A stretch of 64,000 nt of DNA. It comes from Gonatopus flavifemur. Its lineage: Eukaryota > Arthropoda > Insecta > Hymenoptera > Dryinidae. The notes beneath the pieces are model-generated. The model was given only the letters and a program-made list of their open reading frames with translations, searched no databases and was not told the DNA's origin. The position numbers and the translations under genes were made by a program. Positions within the stretch are counted from its first letter, which is position 1, and each line of letters begins with the position of its first letter. Positions 10,439 to 21,925 of this stretch are shown piece by piece. The stretch is taken from the NCBI GenBank assembly GCA_018340375.1, contig JAFFJZ010000013.1:1798001-1862000 (forward strand), read 5' to 3'.

Positions 10439-11418
10439 CACGGAGAGAATTAAATCCTAATGTTTCTGATTTTACATAGGACTGAATTCAAAAATTAATT
10501 GCTATTTTCACACTGCAGTATTTTGTATCATGTGAACAGAGGTGTAGAAACCGATGGACGTCCTAGTTTCATGAACAATGAAACATATTGATTAGTATGA
10601 TGAAAAAATCTACTCGTGAAGAGAATTAAATCGTAATGTTTACGATGTTACATAATGACCTTCAGATAAGAATCTGGAAAAATTTGGCGTATGTTCCAAA
10701 GGATATTGAAATGAATTTATAAATATGCGTCATTAAATTACATTTCTAATGAGTTTGTCCTCAATACAAATCAGAATATATCACTTATTTTCAATGATTG
10801 TAAAATGAAACGCAACAAAGATTTTGTTATTTCAAGGTTAGGATTTTTATAATGTCTGTTCTTAGTTCATGTGCATGATGCGAAAAAGTCAATTTGTATT
10901 CAGAGTGCGATTGATCTAACGATAAATGTGGAACAGTTATTTGATGCGCTCAATCGTGATTCTTTCTCAAACCACTCTTTTTTAGGAATATACCGGTGTA
11001 TCGTCATTTCGTGAATATTTTGCGAGTTCATTTGTCTCAAACATTTTTCGATCATACACACTGATGTGTTAATTGTGCCGCATGAAGTTGGTATTGCAAC
11101 ATCGTACTTATTACGATGTACATCCCATCCACTACATTTTCACAAGGCTTTCCACAACCACGCATTTTTAGATCAATTGTCATATGTGAATTGTGGTTGT
11201 TATGAATACGATATAGCCTGAAATTAGTTACAGAATATAGTTATCATGATGTTGGATTCGATACTATGTAACATTTTGATCATTATGATTTACGTGGAGG
11301 TTATTAAGATTCAATCGATCAAAGATCGATACGAAAAACGGTCTCCAATGCTATGCTGAAAAAATGCAGCTTATTTCGATGTTAACATAGCAGTGAGTGT
11401 TATTTAATTCTCTCCGTG
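10439..11418. mobile_element. Non-autonomous DNA element with CACGGAGAGAA termini
   Basis: It starts CACGGAGAGAATTAAAT and ends ATTTAATTCTCTCCGTG, a clean ~17-bp terminal inverted repeat, 980 bp apart. The left terminal sequence recurs internally near 10617 (GAAGAGAATTAAATCG). The interior is AT-rich and non-coding. The same CACGGA-type end occurs at several other loci in this window. Confidence 0.75.
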
Positions 11419-11882
11419 TTGAAAATAAAATATTTTATCTTCCTGTGTGAATGAGTTAAAATAGCATTCCTCATAAAAATTTCATGGAAACTGAACGTGG
11501 CGATGCTGAAAGTTGAAATGTTTCATCGATGTGAAATTTAAATGGAAACCATTGGAAACATGATATCCACTGAATTTCCCTCCTCATTTCAGAACATCAT
11601 ATATTAGTATGTGTCCTCTTGACGAGAACTTGCCCCTTGATTTGTTTCAACAGCACTCTGGGAAAAATCCACCTTGAAAACCATGAAACATGTACATACT
11701 GATAAAATCATTGCACACTCACAACGGGAACGTGCGCGATAGATGAAAAGAAATAGAAGAGAGGAAGAAGGAAAAATTGCATGCCCTATCGTCGCACCAA
11801 CACAGTCCCGTAGATATTATTCGTAACCTACGCATTGATTTTGGCTATTATACACCGTATGACACTTCATTGGTGTACAATA
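11419..11882. other. Spacer, nothing recognised
   Basis: AT-rich sequence without a supported ORF, RNA or repeat. Confidence 0.5.
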
Positions 11883-12489
11883 CACGGAAAAAAATGTACG
11901 GTTATGGTACACTGGAATTTGGTTTCTACAACCAAATACGTTGGGCTATATTTGGATCAGCCTAATGCTTGGTTTAGAAATATTCAAAATCAAATGAGAA
12001 TATTTGAATGATTGCAATCAGAACTACACTATGATTCAATCAGGTATATAACTCAAACACGAAGTCAAGAAATACTCTAAGATCTTAACAAATATCCGCA
12101 GATTTTAAGAAATATCCTCCAATTTTCTATTAAAGATTACTGTATTCTCGAACTGCATTTTCTCTCCGTGTAGATTTTATCCCGGAAAAAGTCTAAAAAA
12201 AAAATTTCCTACGGAATGTCTTCTTTATTTCTAATCAAATCTATCAAAACAGCTGGAAATTTCATGAATGAATCCACATTGAGATGACGAAATTGATTTG
12301 GTTACTATAACGAACCATTCGGTTATCATAACTGAACAAGTCTTACCATATTATATCAACACCATAACCAAATCTATCAAGATGTAGTGACCATATAAAA
12401 GTTGTCTCGCCTGAACGAATAGTTCTCACAACCAACTCGTCAATAGCCAATTGTTTTGAGTTATCCTAACTATATCATTTTTTTGTGTA
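11883..12489. mobile_element. CACGGA-ended non-autonomous element with TA target duplication
   Basis: It begins CACGGAAAAAAATGTACGG after TA and ends with the inverted version (TATATCATTTTTTTGTG) before TA, giving 607 bp. Inside, near 12040-12172, lies a stretch ending CTGCATTTTCTCTCCGTG that resembles one arm of the element at 19645-20132, suggesting a nested or chimeric copy. Confidence 0.7.
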
Positions 12490-14400
12490 CATTTGAATTG
12501 ACTTGAAATAGTGTGAAAGGAAAAGGAGTGAGGCTCGCATGGTTTTGAGATGGCTATGGGTGCAAGAAGGAAAAGTGATTCGCGAAGGCATGGTATAGCG
12601 GTCGAAGACAGAGATGCAGTTACGAATGGATAGAGCTCGAATAAACGGAGAGCTCTACCCCTCGTTGCTACGAAGGAAGAAAAAGAAAAACCCTGTTTCG
12701 GAACGTTTGACGCGTCAAAGATACATTATAATGTATGTATTTCGCATCAAAAATACCCAGAAGAGACATTGGGAAATTTGAGAAGCCCCACGATGATTAT
12801 CATCGAAGAATTTGATGATACTCATAGGGAATCTCAATGAAATGAATTGAGAAAAGAAGCTCGTTACCATGCGTTCATATACATGATATGAATAACGGGA
12901 AGTCATTGGAAACACAACATGAGAGAAGGACTTCCGATAGATCGCATGTACAGCTCTTTACATATATATCATGAAGGAAAGCTACACATGCAAACATTGA
13001 GATGAGAAGAAACGTGTTTCCCTGGTAGATAGTGAAAGGAGGTGAGTGAGAAGATAAGTGGGAAGTAGTTGAATAGAATAAGAGGGAAAAAGGAAAGAAC
13101 AAAGTTCTAACTATCAACGGATAGAATGTAAATCCAAAGGAAAATTTAAACAAGTGATTTTTGTCAGAAAAATTTCTATGGGCAGGAAGATTGGATTGAT
13201 TCAACGGAATGTGATAACGAGGAGGATGTGAAATTTTCGGCAAAACGTTTAAAAGACGCAGTTTTGTATTATACAGACACCACATCGTCTCTCACCTATC
13301 GTTCGCTTGAATTGAAAATATATCGAAGTTTATTGCATATATGAAGAGAGGAGATTTTCTTCGAATTCAAGAGGGTTGGGAAGGGAATAATATATGTATA
13401 TATATGGGAGAAAAAGAGAAGAGGAAAGAAGAAAGTTCAATAGAGATGAGAAATCATGAGCAAGGGGAGAGGAAAAGGATTGAAGGAGCGAGAAAATCGA
13501 GTTATCGAGTTTCTGCTCGGAAATCTCGACTTTCGACGGTATTCCACCGCACTGTCACCACTTTTGTTACGGATGAGTTCGAAGCGTTAATTGGACTCTC
13601 CGTAACTTCGTTTTCGATAATGGAATTTATCGAAAGTAAGAATTTTAATATCAACCCGAGCGGCTATGTGAGTTGGCTTTTACCGTCTGAGGCATCGGGA
13701 TACCTTGCTTCTCGCTCCAGGGGTGGATGAGGACATGGTCGTGAATGGGTATCATTTGAGACAAATTTGTTATGGAATATTCTTTATATTCTGGGAATAA
13801 TTCTGTGGATGGAAATGACAATAAAAAAAACACGATCCATGTTATGGTTGGAATTTACCTTATATTGATATATCCATATGGATATCACTTACATTTGCAG
13901 CGACGGACGAGATGGAAGGAAAGATCGAGATAAAGTCGGGAAATAGGCGCTACAACCAGGTAGAATCAGAGTAATGGAAATACGGACTTACCCAAAGCTG
14001 CGAGTAGATCGTGAGCAGAGAGCGTGAGCCAAAATCAGTTGAACTGAGCTGTCGAACACTTGCCACTTGTTTTGAGCACGTTTGAAACTACGCGATCAAC
14101 CAGAAATTTCGAATGTTTTTGAAGAGGTTTGAAGCAAATCAATAGAACTGAAAATATGACAGCACCGTAGAATCATATAACTCCGCGAATTTAGGAATGT
14201 CTCCTTCCTTGCTCCCCCAAACCGACGGATCCGGGGAAAACACGGACTCCAATGGCATGGAAAATGGACTTTGGAGTATCCATCTCCTGAGCAGAAGGGC
14301 CCCGAATTCTCTCCATAGAATTTTATCCCTTCATAGCTCAGGTGATGGATATTGACACGTAAACTTCTTAATTTATTTTACTAGGGGGAAGTATAGACCC
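12490..14400. other. Purine-rich non-coding stretch
   Basis: This contains long GA-rich tracts (about 12530-13080 and 13340-13480) and TA repeats near 13390. Short open frames exist, but none shows a domain or credible exon structure. No repeat partner was found in the window. Confidence 0.45.
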
Positions 14401-15287
14401 CTAGTGGAATTTTCTTGCCATTGCGTCCGCAAATTCACCGGAGTGTCGGAAAGGGGGGGGGGAACAAAGGAGGGTATACCCGGGTAAACTTACCAAGGAA
14501 GAACGCGGGGTTGAAAAGTCGAAAGAAGACTGAGGAGTTGGCGTTGCCAAGCGGCGGCCTCGGGCCCGGAGGGGTTGATGGGAAATTAGTGGGGGCCAAG
14601 AAAAAGAACAAGGGGGAGTTGTATTCTTCCAGCGCAATCAGCATTTCAACATACCATCGGATTTCGAAGGAATCCGGTGTTAGGTTTCGATGCTGACGAG
14701 CCCCGTACGTGCTTTATCGCTGCCGAAGCCCGATTTTTTGCTGGCCCCAACATTGACATTGCCCGCACGTGGCTTGCCGAACACAATACAACTATTCGTA
14801 ATGTGAAAGGAAAAAAAAATTAGAATTCAATTATTTTATTACTTGGGAAGGAATTTTGAGCGAGGAGCCATTGGAAATCTGAGGAAGAAGCCCTTGGCCG
14901 AGATCGCCACTCGACAACCCCATCGTGAGATTTGGGAAAAGGGAAAAGAAAGTGAAGAAGGAAGCGCATAGGGTAGAGAACACTCGTTACACGTGCAGCA
15001 AACAGCAACGCGTACGAGTGCGAGGCCAATAGACCAGAAGAAGAGAAGAAGAAAGTTCTCTACATCGTGCAGAGGTAGGCCAGACTTGTCCACATAGCAT
15101 GTGTATCATGCGATACACAATACAATGTAGACAAGGAGGGTGAATGGGAAAAGTGAGGATTAGAAAGAGGAAGAGTTGAGAAGCAAAGAATTCCAAGGTC
15201 CTCTCGCTTCCGGGGTCGTGAAGCGTGTGGTCGGGCAAAAGACGGACAAGAGTCCCGCAATTCTCCCTGAAATAATGTATTAAAACA
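14401..15287. other. GC-richer segment, unassigned
   Basis: About 14410-14780 is clearly richer in G and C than its surroundings, with a run of nine G near 14454-14462 and short overlapping open frames on both strands. It could be a decayed LTR or a 5' exon/promoter region. Nothing decisive is visible. 14820-15287 holds no recognised feature. Confidence 0.35.
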
Positions 15288-15672
15288 TCATTGAAGGGTC
15301 GAGAACTTGCAGGACGTGACAGTACCAACAATATCTTCGGTATATTCACATTTCGTACATTCCGTTATGGTAGTTACTTGATGCTCCACTAAATTTTCTG
15401 ATAGCCATTGAATTTTCGCAAATACAAGCGATGAATTCTCCTGCATCTTGTGAGTGATTACGCGAGTATTGTGGACATGCAATCTGTTTTAAAGCTATGA
15501 TATCAAGGTTTTTCCGCGGATTGTAGTTCTGAATAGAAATATTTATGATGTCATTGAGGTCAGATGGAAGTAATTGTTTCATCTCAGAAGTGCAGTACAA
15601 TATACACTGCATTGCTGCATTCAAATAAGAAGAAACACCGTCAACATTAGGAAGACCCATTACGTTTAACAC
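15288..15672 (-). pseudogene. Ubiquitin-specific-protease-like fragment, catalytic Cys replaced
   Basis: The minus-strand frame from about 15672 begins with GLPNVDGVSSYLNAAMQ, the shape of the Cys box of peptidase C19 (USP) enzymes, which in active members is G-N-x-C-[YFW]-[ML]-N. Here the Cys position is Ser. HSQDAGEFIACI matches the QDA-x-EF element. After a frameshift near 15400, the other frame continues with a possible zinc-ribbon pair (TECTKCEYTED). The His box is missing. USPs remove ubiquitin from proteins. This piece cannot do that. It ends ~100 bp from a foldback element and may belong to a dispersed repeat rather than to a host gene. Confidence 0.6.
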
Positions 15673-15776
15673 GTGAGTTTCTGTTGATTTTTCATCAATA
15701 TTTTGGCCCCTAGATTATATATTATCCAATATCCTCATTCCTGAGTACCCAGGTGAGAAAGTTCTTTCAGTGAGTG

Positions 15777-17530
15777 AATTCTTTGAGTAAAATTACAGGT
15801 GGATCAAGAGAAAGTAGAGGGGATGGAGGTATACTATATATCTGTATGTTCCTTACCACTACGATCAATATCATCAGGTAGCGTAGAAGGAAAATGAAAA
15901 AAAAGCAGGAGTGCAGTGTATATACCACAGGCCCTTGCGTTAGGTACACTTTCACCAGATTCTTCCACTAAAATCACAGGTAAATGGAGGAAAACCAAGG
16001 AGGATGCATATGTACCATACATCTTGATGTTATGTACCACAATGATCAATGTCATTAGGTAGCGTCATAGGGAAATGAAGAAAAAGCAGTAGTGCAGTGG
16101 ATATACAAGTCCTTGCGTTGAATAATACCACTATCAGATTCTTCCAACAGAATCTTAGGTGGATGAAGAGAAAGCAGAAAGGATGTAGATGCACCATACA
16201 TCTGTACGTTCAATCCTACCCTGGTCATTGGGTAGCGTTGAAGAAAAATGCAGAAAAGATAGGAGCGCAGTGGATATACCACTAATCTTCGCATCAGGTG
16301 CATTGCACTGACCAATTGACAAATGATTAGAGAGACTGTTTAGGATCAACTCGACGAAAATTGGGCAGATACAATATTCCAATTATAGAAATTGTTGCAG
16401 AACGACTATCGGTCAACTTGACTGATGTGACTGGATGTACCAATTCATTCTGAATGTTTTCTTCCGAAGTTCCATCTTTTCAGTTGTTCCATTCAAGCTG
16501 GATCATATTTGTCTCCTTACAAACCATCATTTTTATCTTAACTTATCTTGGTTTTGGAATTATTCAATTCTCAAATATCATAGATTTCATTCAATTGTCA
16601 TAGAGTATTTTGGGTTAAGAGATTTAGTGACTCTAAGATCTATGAAATGTTCAAAATGTATTCAAAGTGATTCATGATCATCAAAAAGCAATATTGTATT
16701 AAATATCCAAACCATTCAACATTCATGATATTTGAGAATTGAATCATTCCAAAACCAAGATGAGTGGAGATATGGATGATGGTTTGTAAGGACACAAATA
16801 TAATCCATCTTGAATGGAACAACTGAAAAGATGGAACTTTGGAAGGAAACATTCAGAATGGATTGTCACATCCAGTCACATCAGTTAAGTTGACCTGTAG
16901 TTGTTCTGCAACAATTTCCATAATCAGAATATTGTATCTGCTCAATTTTCGTCGAGTTGATCCTAAAAAGTCTCTCTAATCATTCGTCAATTGGTCAGTG
17001 GAATGCACCTGATGCGAAGATTTGTGATATATCTACTGCGCTTCTATCTTCCCTGCATTTTCCTTCAATGCTACCCAATGATCATGGTAGGATTTGACGT
17101 ACAGATGTATGGTACATCTACATCCCTTTTGCTTTTTCTTCATCCACCTATGATTCTTTTGAAAGAATCTGATAGTGGTATTATTCAACGCAAGGACTTG
17201 TATATCCACTGCGCTTCTGCCTCTTCTTCATTTTCCTATGACGCTACCTAATGACATTGATCATTGTGGTACATAACATGAAGATGTATGGTACATATGC
17301 ATCCTTCTTGCTTTTTCTTCATCTACCTGCGATGCTATTGGAAGAATCTGACGATAGTGTACCTGACGCAAGGACCTGTGGTATATCCACTGCACTCCTG
17401 CCTCTTCTTCATTTTCCTTCTACGCTACCTAATGATATTGATCGTGGTGGTAAGTAACATACAGATGTATAGCATACCTGCATCCTTCCTACTCTTCCTT
17501 GATCCACCTGTAATTTCACTCAAAGAATCT
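15777..17530. mobile_element. Foldback element with tandem ~180-bp units
   Basis: The left arm from 15777 (AATTCTTTGAGTAAAATTAC) is matched in reverse by the right arm ending at 17530 (GTAATTTCACTCAAAGAATC). Each arm holds three ~180-bp units marked by GTAGCGT..GGAAAATGAA and GTGGATATACCAC. The central ~450 bp (16440-16900) is itself inverted about an axis near 16665. No transposase is present. Open frames in the arms are repeat-derived. Confidence 0.85.
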
Positions 17531-17689
17531 AGGGAAACCATTTTGTACATAGTTCATAATTTTGATTCAGGATGTCATATTTCAGTATACTTGAAGTGCT
17601 CGGTGGCTAATCTTATTTCCGAATGTTTTTCAAACTTGCTATGATTGAATTCACATTCATTATCTATCCACTATCCTGCTTTATTATTT

Positions 17690-18130
17690 GTCCACGATTC
17701 TGATTGCAGAACAGTGGATACCAGCAGACTGTCCATTAGAGATTATGGTATATCCATTATACTTTTGCCTGTCAAAGAAATAGCAAATGAACTTCAATAA
17801 TCACCCTTGAGCAGGCTCAGTATGATCTTTTCCATCGATTGCCTACGATCTTAATTGGAGATATCGACAGTGGAGCCTTCTGAAGTGGCTGGTCATCTGG
17901 TTCCGATCAGCTACTTCGGAAAGCTCCAGTAGTTGACTGTCTGTTAGAACTTATGATATATCCCTGACTTTCTGGTATGTGGAGGAATTGCAAATAAACT
18001 TGAACCTTCCCCCTTGGGCATGCTCAATTTGATCCATTTGCTCATTTCCCAACCACTCCAGCAGGAGAATCTGATAGTAGATCGTTTGTAAGAGGGTTAT
18101 GGTATATCCGATGAGATTTCACCTAAAAAG
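17690..18130. repeat. Degenerate outliers of the ~180-bp unit
   Basis: Three spaced copies of a motif like TTATGGTATATCC (near 17743, 17947 and 18100) occur within loosely similar ~170-200-bp blocks with AAATAGCAAAT/AATTGCAAAT and CTTGAGCAGGCTCA/TTGGGCATGCTCAA. They resemble the foldback units just upstream, but much decayed. Confidence 0.55.
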
Positions 18131-18649
18131 TAATGTATAAATTTGAAGCATTTTCCCGACTAGACCTTGCATGAATTATTTGATCATGAGCCTGTAGTTT
18201 TGTTGGGGAGAACCGACAGTAGCATACTGGGCATTCTTGTCATATGCAGTCTACCGAAAAATAGTGATCTACCGGGGTAGAACGCATACTACAACATATA
18301 CGAATGTTGTATGCGGTCTACCTCAGCAGAGCGTACACTGCATCGCGTATGCATGATGATTCTCATTACGATTTTGAGATATATGACTCATTATCTTCAG
18401 AGTCAGGATTCTCATCTTCCGCAATTTCCATTTTAAGTTACGAAGATGGATAATATTAATTTCAATTGGAACGGCTGAAAAAGAAAATTCTGATTTTACC
18501 GATGATGATGATCAATCCCAGAATCATTACCGAAAGTGAAGCCCCATGGCTTCAAATGAATTCATTATGAATTTCTCCTGAACTGTTGTGCTGCGTGGGT
18601 TGAGGAGGAGAAGATTCCACAACCTTTTCCTTCTGGGTGTATTATTTGA
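18131..18649. other. Spacer
   Basis: No supported feature. A short imperfect inverted pair (GAACGCATACTACAACATA / ACAACATTCG..TGTATGCGGTCTACC) lies near 18276-18322. Confidence 0.4.
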
Positions 18650-19070
18650 TTAAGGGGTCTTTCTGGTTAAGATTTTACGGAAAATTTTTTTTTCAAACAT
18701 TTTTTTCTCATAGAAAGAATTGAGATATCGTTCTGCAAATTTTTTGGTATGTTTACTGAACACTAAATATTACAAAAGATGTTTTTTTCAGATTCAAACA
18801 AATTTTTTTATCGTCCTACCAGTTTAAACAACAAGACACTGAAAAATGATGGTGGGAGTGATTTGGGGTAGTGCTTCCGCGGGATTGTAGAAATTATTGA
18901 TCTTGTCTTCTCTTGTCTCGCAAATCGAGACAATATCGAGACGAGATGCGTAAAATCGCATTCAAGACAAGAACAATATGTACCAATCGAGAAAAGCGTA
19001 TCGTCGAGATCAGTTGGTCAAGATCTTGACTAGATCTCGATCTCGTATCATCAAAATCACTAATGCGCAG
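18650..19070. repeat. Dispersed repeat, copy 1 (uninterrupted)
   Basis: The block GGGGTCTTTCTGGTTAAGATTTT ... GTGGGAGTGATTTGGGG and the following GTAGTGCTTCC..GAGACAATATCGAGACGAG recur inverted at 22501-23112. There they are split by a palindromic element. A third partial copy is at 30385-30520 and a fourth at 27718-27795. No coding is seen. Confidence 0.7.
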
Positions 19071-19414
19071 TGAGGACAAATTTTACAGTAAATTATTGCA
19101 GTGTTGGTTATGAACTTTGTATATCTATATATACTGTATATTTAGATATACAAACAATGTTAAATAACAAAGACGTAGTATAGATAGACCGAGCCCGTAT
19201 ATGGCGGGAGTTTGAGAAAGACAAAAACAGAAACTCTTCCAACCGTATTTCAAAATAGGTGGGAGAGTTTCTATCCCTCTCAGACTAAAAGACGATAGTA
19301 AATGAACAGAGCTAATATGTTTGTTCTGCAAGACTACACTACTGCCACGACAGCCGTCACTATATAGTACGACCACGAGTGCTTTCAGATTGGACTCGCA
19401 AACGTTACGAACAC
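19071..19414. other. Spacer
   Basis: AT-rich non-coding sequence with no recognised feature. Confidence 0.4.
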
Positions 19415-19594
19415 AAGGAAAATTTGGTAGGGGGTCTTTTTGCCGAATAAACCTAATTCGACAATCGCTAGTCATTTCTAGAGATCACTACGAAATCTCC
19501 TAGTGATTTCTAGAGGTGACTATCGATTGTCAAATCACAGTGTATTCGGCGAAAAACGTTTTCGGCAAAAAGACCCCCTACCGAAAATTTCCTT
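19415..19594. mobile_element. 180-bp palindromic MITE
   Basis: The ends are GGAAAATTTGGTAGGGGGTC (19418) and GACCCCCTACCGAAAATTTC, with ~35 bp of terminal inversion and a second inner inverted core around TAGTGATTTCTAGAG. It is non-coding. Confidence 0.8.
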
Positions 19595-19644
19595 GGGTCC
19601 CAAATGGGATTGCTTAAGAACCCGCATGGAAATGAGTGGGTACC

Positions 19645-20132
19645 CACAGAGGAAGATGCAGCTCGAAAGGATAGTAATCTTGATTAGAAGTTGGAGAATA
19701 TTTCTTAAAATCTGAGAATTTTTCTCAAGTTCGTAATAAACATAAAACGGTTCAGATTTCTCTTGAATATTGCTCGAAAAACAATGAAAAATTATCAATA
19801 CTTAACAAACCATGAAAACAAATATGAAGTTTCCAAAAGTCGCGCATGAAATTTTACAAAGTGAATAACAAAATTCTGTAATTTGAAAATAAGATTTCAA
19901 AATTTTGTTACTCACTTTGTAAAATTGCATGCGCGACTTTTGGAAACTTCATATTTGTTTCTATGATTTGTTGAGTATTGATAACTTCTCATTGTTTTCC
20001 GAGCAATATTCAAGAGGAATTTGAACTGTTTTATGTTTATTACTAACTGAAGAAAAATTCTTAGATTTCAAGAAATATTCTCCAATTTTCTATTGAAGAT
20101 CACTATCCTTCCGAGCTGCATTTGTCTCCGTG
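19645..20132. mobile_element. 488-bp palindromic MITE with CACAGAGG/CTCCGTG ends
   Basis: Almost the whole element is an inverted repeat. It starts CACAGAGGAAGATGCAGCTC and ends GAGCTGCATTTGTCTCCGTG, with an axis near 19885 (AAGTTTCCAAAAGTCGCGCATG and its complement on either side). It contains no ORF. Part of an arm is shared with 12040-12172. Confidence 0.85.
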
Positions 20133-20613
20133 CCCATGGGTTCCCAGGGATTCACACACTTATCGGAACCACCTGGATTTTTTTGACACGGAAAACATGA
20201 GCCGAAGATTCAGTTTTTTCCTTAGAATCAGGTTATTCGGGTATTCGAAAAGTGCTATTTAGATATCCTATCGTATTCAAAATTGACACCCGTAGTGAAT
20301 GTGCTCCTGTATCAGAGCAAACCACGAACATCGTTTCACCCTTGATTATCTGTTGGCTATAATCAGCGAACGTGACATCATTATGACTGGTGGAAGTTAT
20401 TATTTCCTCGAATTGAGGATGATAAACATGAGTTGTGAATTTCCATTTGCGAGTAGTTGCTTCGAAGATACAACCACACGACAATTTTTGTATACCAAAT
20501 TCTTTATCGTTCCATTTATCAATTATGTACTACTACGTCATATGTGTTCTGATAGGTATTGTTCGTCTCCGAATTGGATTTACATTAAAACTGTGTCAGA
20601 GTACAATGTTGAT
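20133..20613 (+). other. Sequence upstream of the transporter fragment
   Basis: An open frame runs through most of it into the transporter-like segment, but this part has no recognisable similarity and may be intron. Confidence 0.3.
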
Positions 20614-20957
20614 TTCGCTCGATTCTTGAACGTTTCAGCCAACTTGGCCATAGTTTCTTTTGGATTGACTGTGGGATGGTCATCAACGGCTTTACCTAAA
20701 TTACTGAAATCAGATTTGTTCCTGTCGATCAGCGACAATGAGGCATCATTGATTGTATTCTCACCATGGGCTGGAATTCTGATTGGTACGGCAATAGGAA
20801 CAAAGACACTGGATAAATTTGAAGGAAAATAACTTTGCTTATCACTGCCGTTCCTTATACCGTTGATCCGATATGTTGGGCCGTGGCCCCAAGTGTTGAG
20901 GTATTCGATAATTTACCGCGTATGAGGAAATTATTCATGAAAGGCAAAACGTCATAA
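20614..20957 (+). pseudogene. MFS sugar/trehalose transporter exon, frameshifted
   Basis: From 20614 the plus strand reads FARFLNVSANLAIVSFGLTV, then GWSSTALPKLL, an acidic DNEASL, and a second hydrophobic stretch ILIGTAIGTKTLDKF. This is the first-helix and loop pattern of insect facilitated-trehalose-transporter-type (Tret1-like) MFS proteins. A stop falls at 20830, but in the +1 register the sequence continues as ITLLITAVPYTVDPICWAVA and PSVEVF, the expected second-third helix region, to a stop at 20955. A one-base frameshift in an A run (about 20826-20829) therefore breaks the exon. GTGAGT after 20960 could be an old splice donor. In its family it is a twelve-helix plasma-membrane sugar carrier. 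Only the N-terminal fifth is seen. Confidence 0.7.
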
Positions 20958-21270
20958 TACGTGAGTGTTCGACCTTCGCCGTGTTGATATAGGAAATAAC
21001 AATTGAAATTGGAAGGACTTCCCAATTGATGAGAATATTGAGAGAATTAGATTAGCTGACAATTGAATCGACTCGACGTAGTGACTGGAAGATATAAAAT
21101 ACGGATGAGAAGCGGACTGCAGATTGAAGGAAGAGGGAATAGATTCCGTCTCGTTTTTTGTTTAAAAAAGAAAAAAGAAGGACGAGTGTTCAGTTTTGAC
21201 ACTATAATTTACGAATAACAATATAATATAAACTCCAAGGAATAAACTCCCTACAACGGAATTCACAAAG
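20958..21270. other. Spacer upstream of small ORF
   Basis: AT-rich, with a poly-A rich patch near 21162-21180. No gene is supported. Confidence 0.4.
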
Positions 21271-21629
21271 ATGGGTCAGTTAGAAGGTACACAAGTACCC
21301 TATCCAAAGGACCCGAAATGGAGAGATGAATCTGGCCAAGATTCACGCGTCATTCACTCACTCATACATACAACCGTTGCGGTGCACCGTGAAAAAGTCG
21401 GGGGAGATTTCCTGGTCCAGTGACGATCGACGATAGAATTTGGAGGTGTCCAGCAGAAGATGCCCAAGATGAGGAACCGCGTCAAGAATTAATACACGAT
21501 AACGGCGTATTCCCAGAGGAATTCGGAGATAACGTAATCACAGCGGATCGCGAGGAGATGAAAACTAATTACACCAAATACTTTACACATGGAAAGATAA
21601 TCGGAGAGAACACACACTCGTTGCTCTAA
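21271..21629 (+). CDS. Two overlapping small ORFs, unknown
   Basis: ATG at 21271, in an acceptable context (ACAAAGATGG), opens a 50-codon frame (MGQLEGTQVPYPKDPKWRDE...) ending at 21423. A second open frame overlaps it from 21420 in the -1 register to 21629 and is acidic (CPAEDAQDEEPRQE, FPEEFGDN). The coding-like composition and overlap could be a frameshifted single gene, an exon, or the gag start of a decayed retroelement. I do not recognise either peptide. Confidence 0.3.
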
Positions 21630-21925
21630 GAGTGTCATGACCCACTGAACTTGGAAGGGATTGACAGCCAAAGGTATGAAATATCTTCGATCCCCACTCT
21701 CTAATTGCCGTGTAATGAGAGTGTGTAATTGTGGTGTGCGACGAATTGCTCTGCTACAGGTGCTACGATCAAACAGTGACCAATATTCGAAATCCGCTGT
21801 CTTTCCCGTTCAAATCTTATGAACTTGTAGTATAATAAGTACACTATATCTAGGAGAAGTGCACTACCCTACCAGCAAACCTATCGCTTTCACGTCGCAT
21901 CTGCGTGGAGGCAACGTGGACAAAA
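21630..21925. other. Spacer
   Basis: No supported feature. Confidence 0.4.

Noticed and set aside
10043..10441. 132-codon minus-strand frame with hydrophobic C-terminus
   Set aside because: It begins at GTG, not ATG, has no family resemblance, and its first codons lie at the edge of a transposable element.
13341..13730. 129-codon plus-strand ORF
   Set aside because: It starts in a GA-rich low-complexity tract that inflates Lys/Glu/Arg codons. There is no domain and no splice context.
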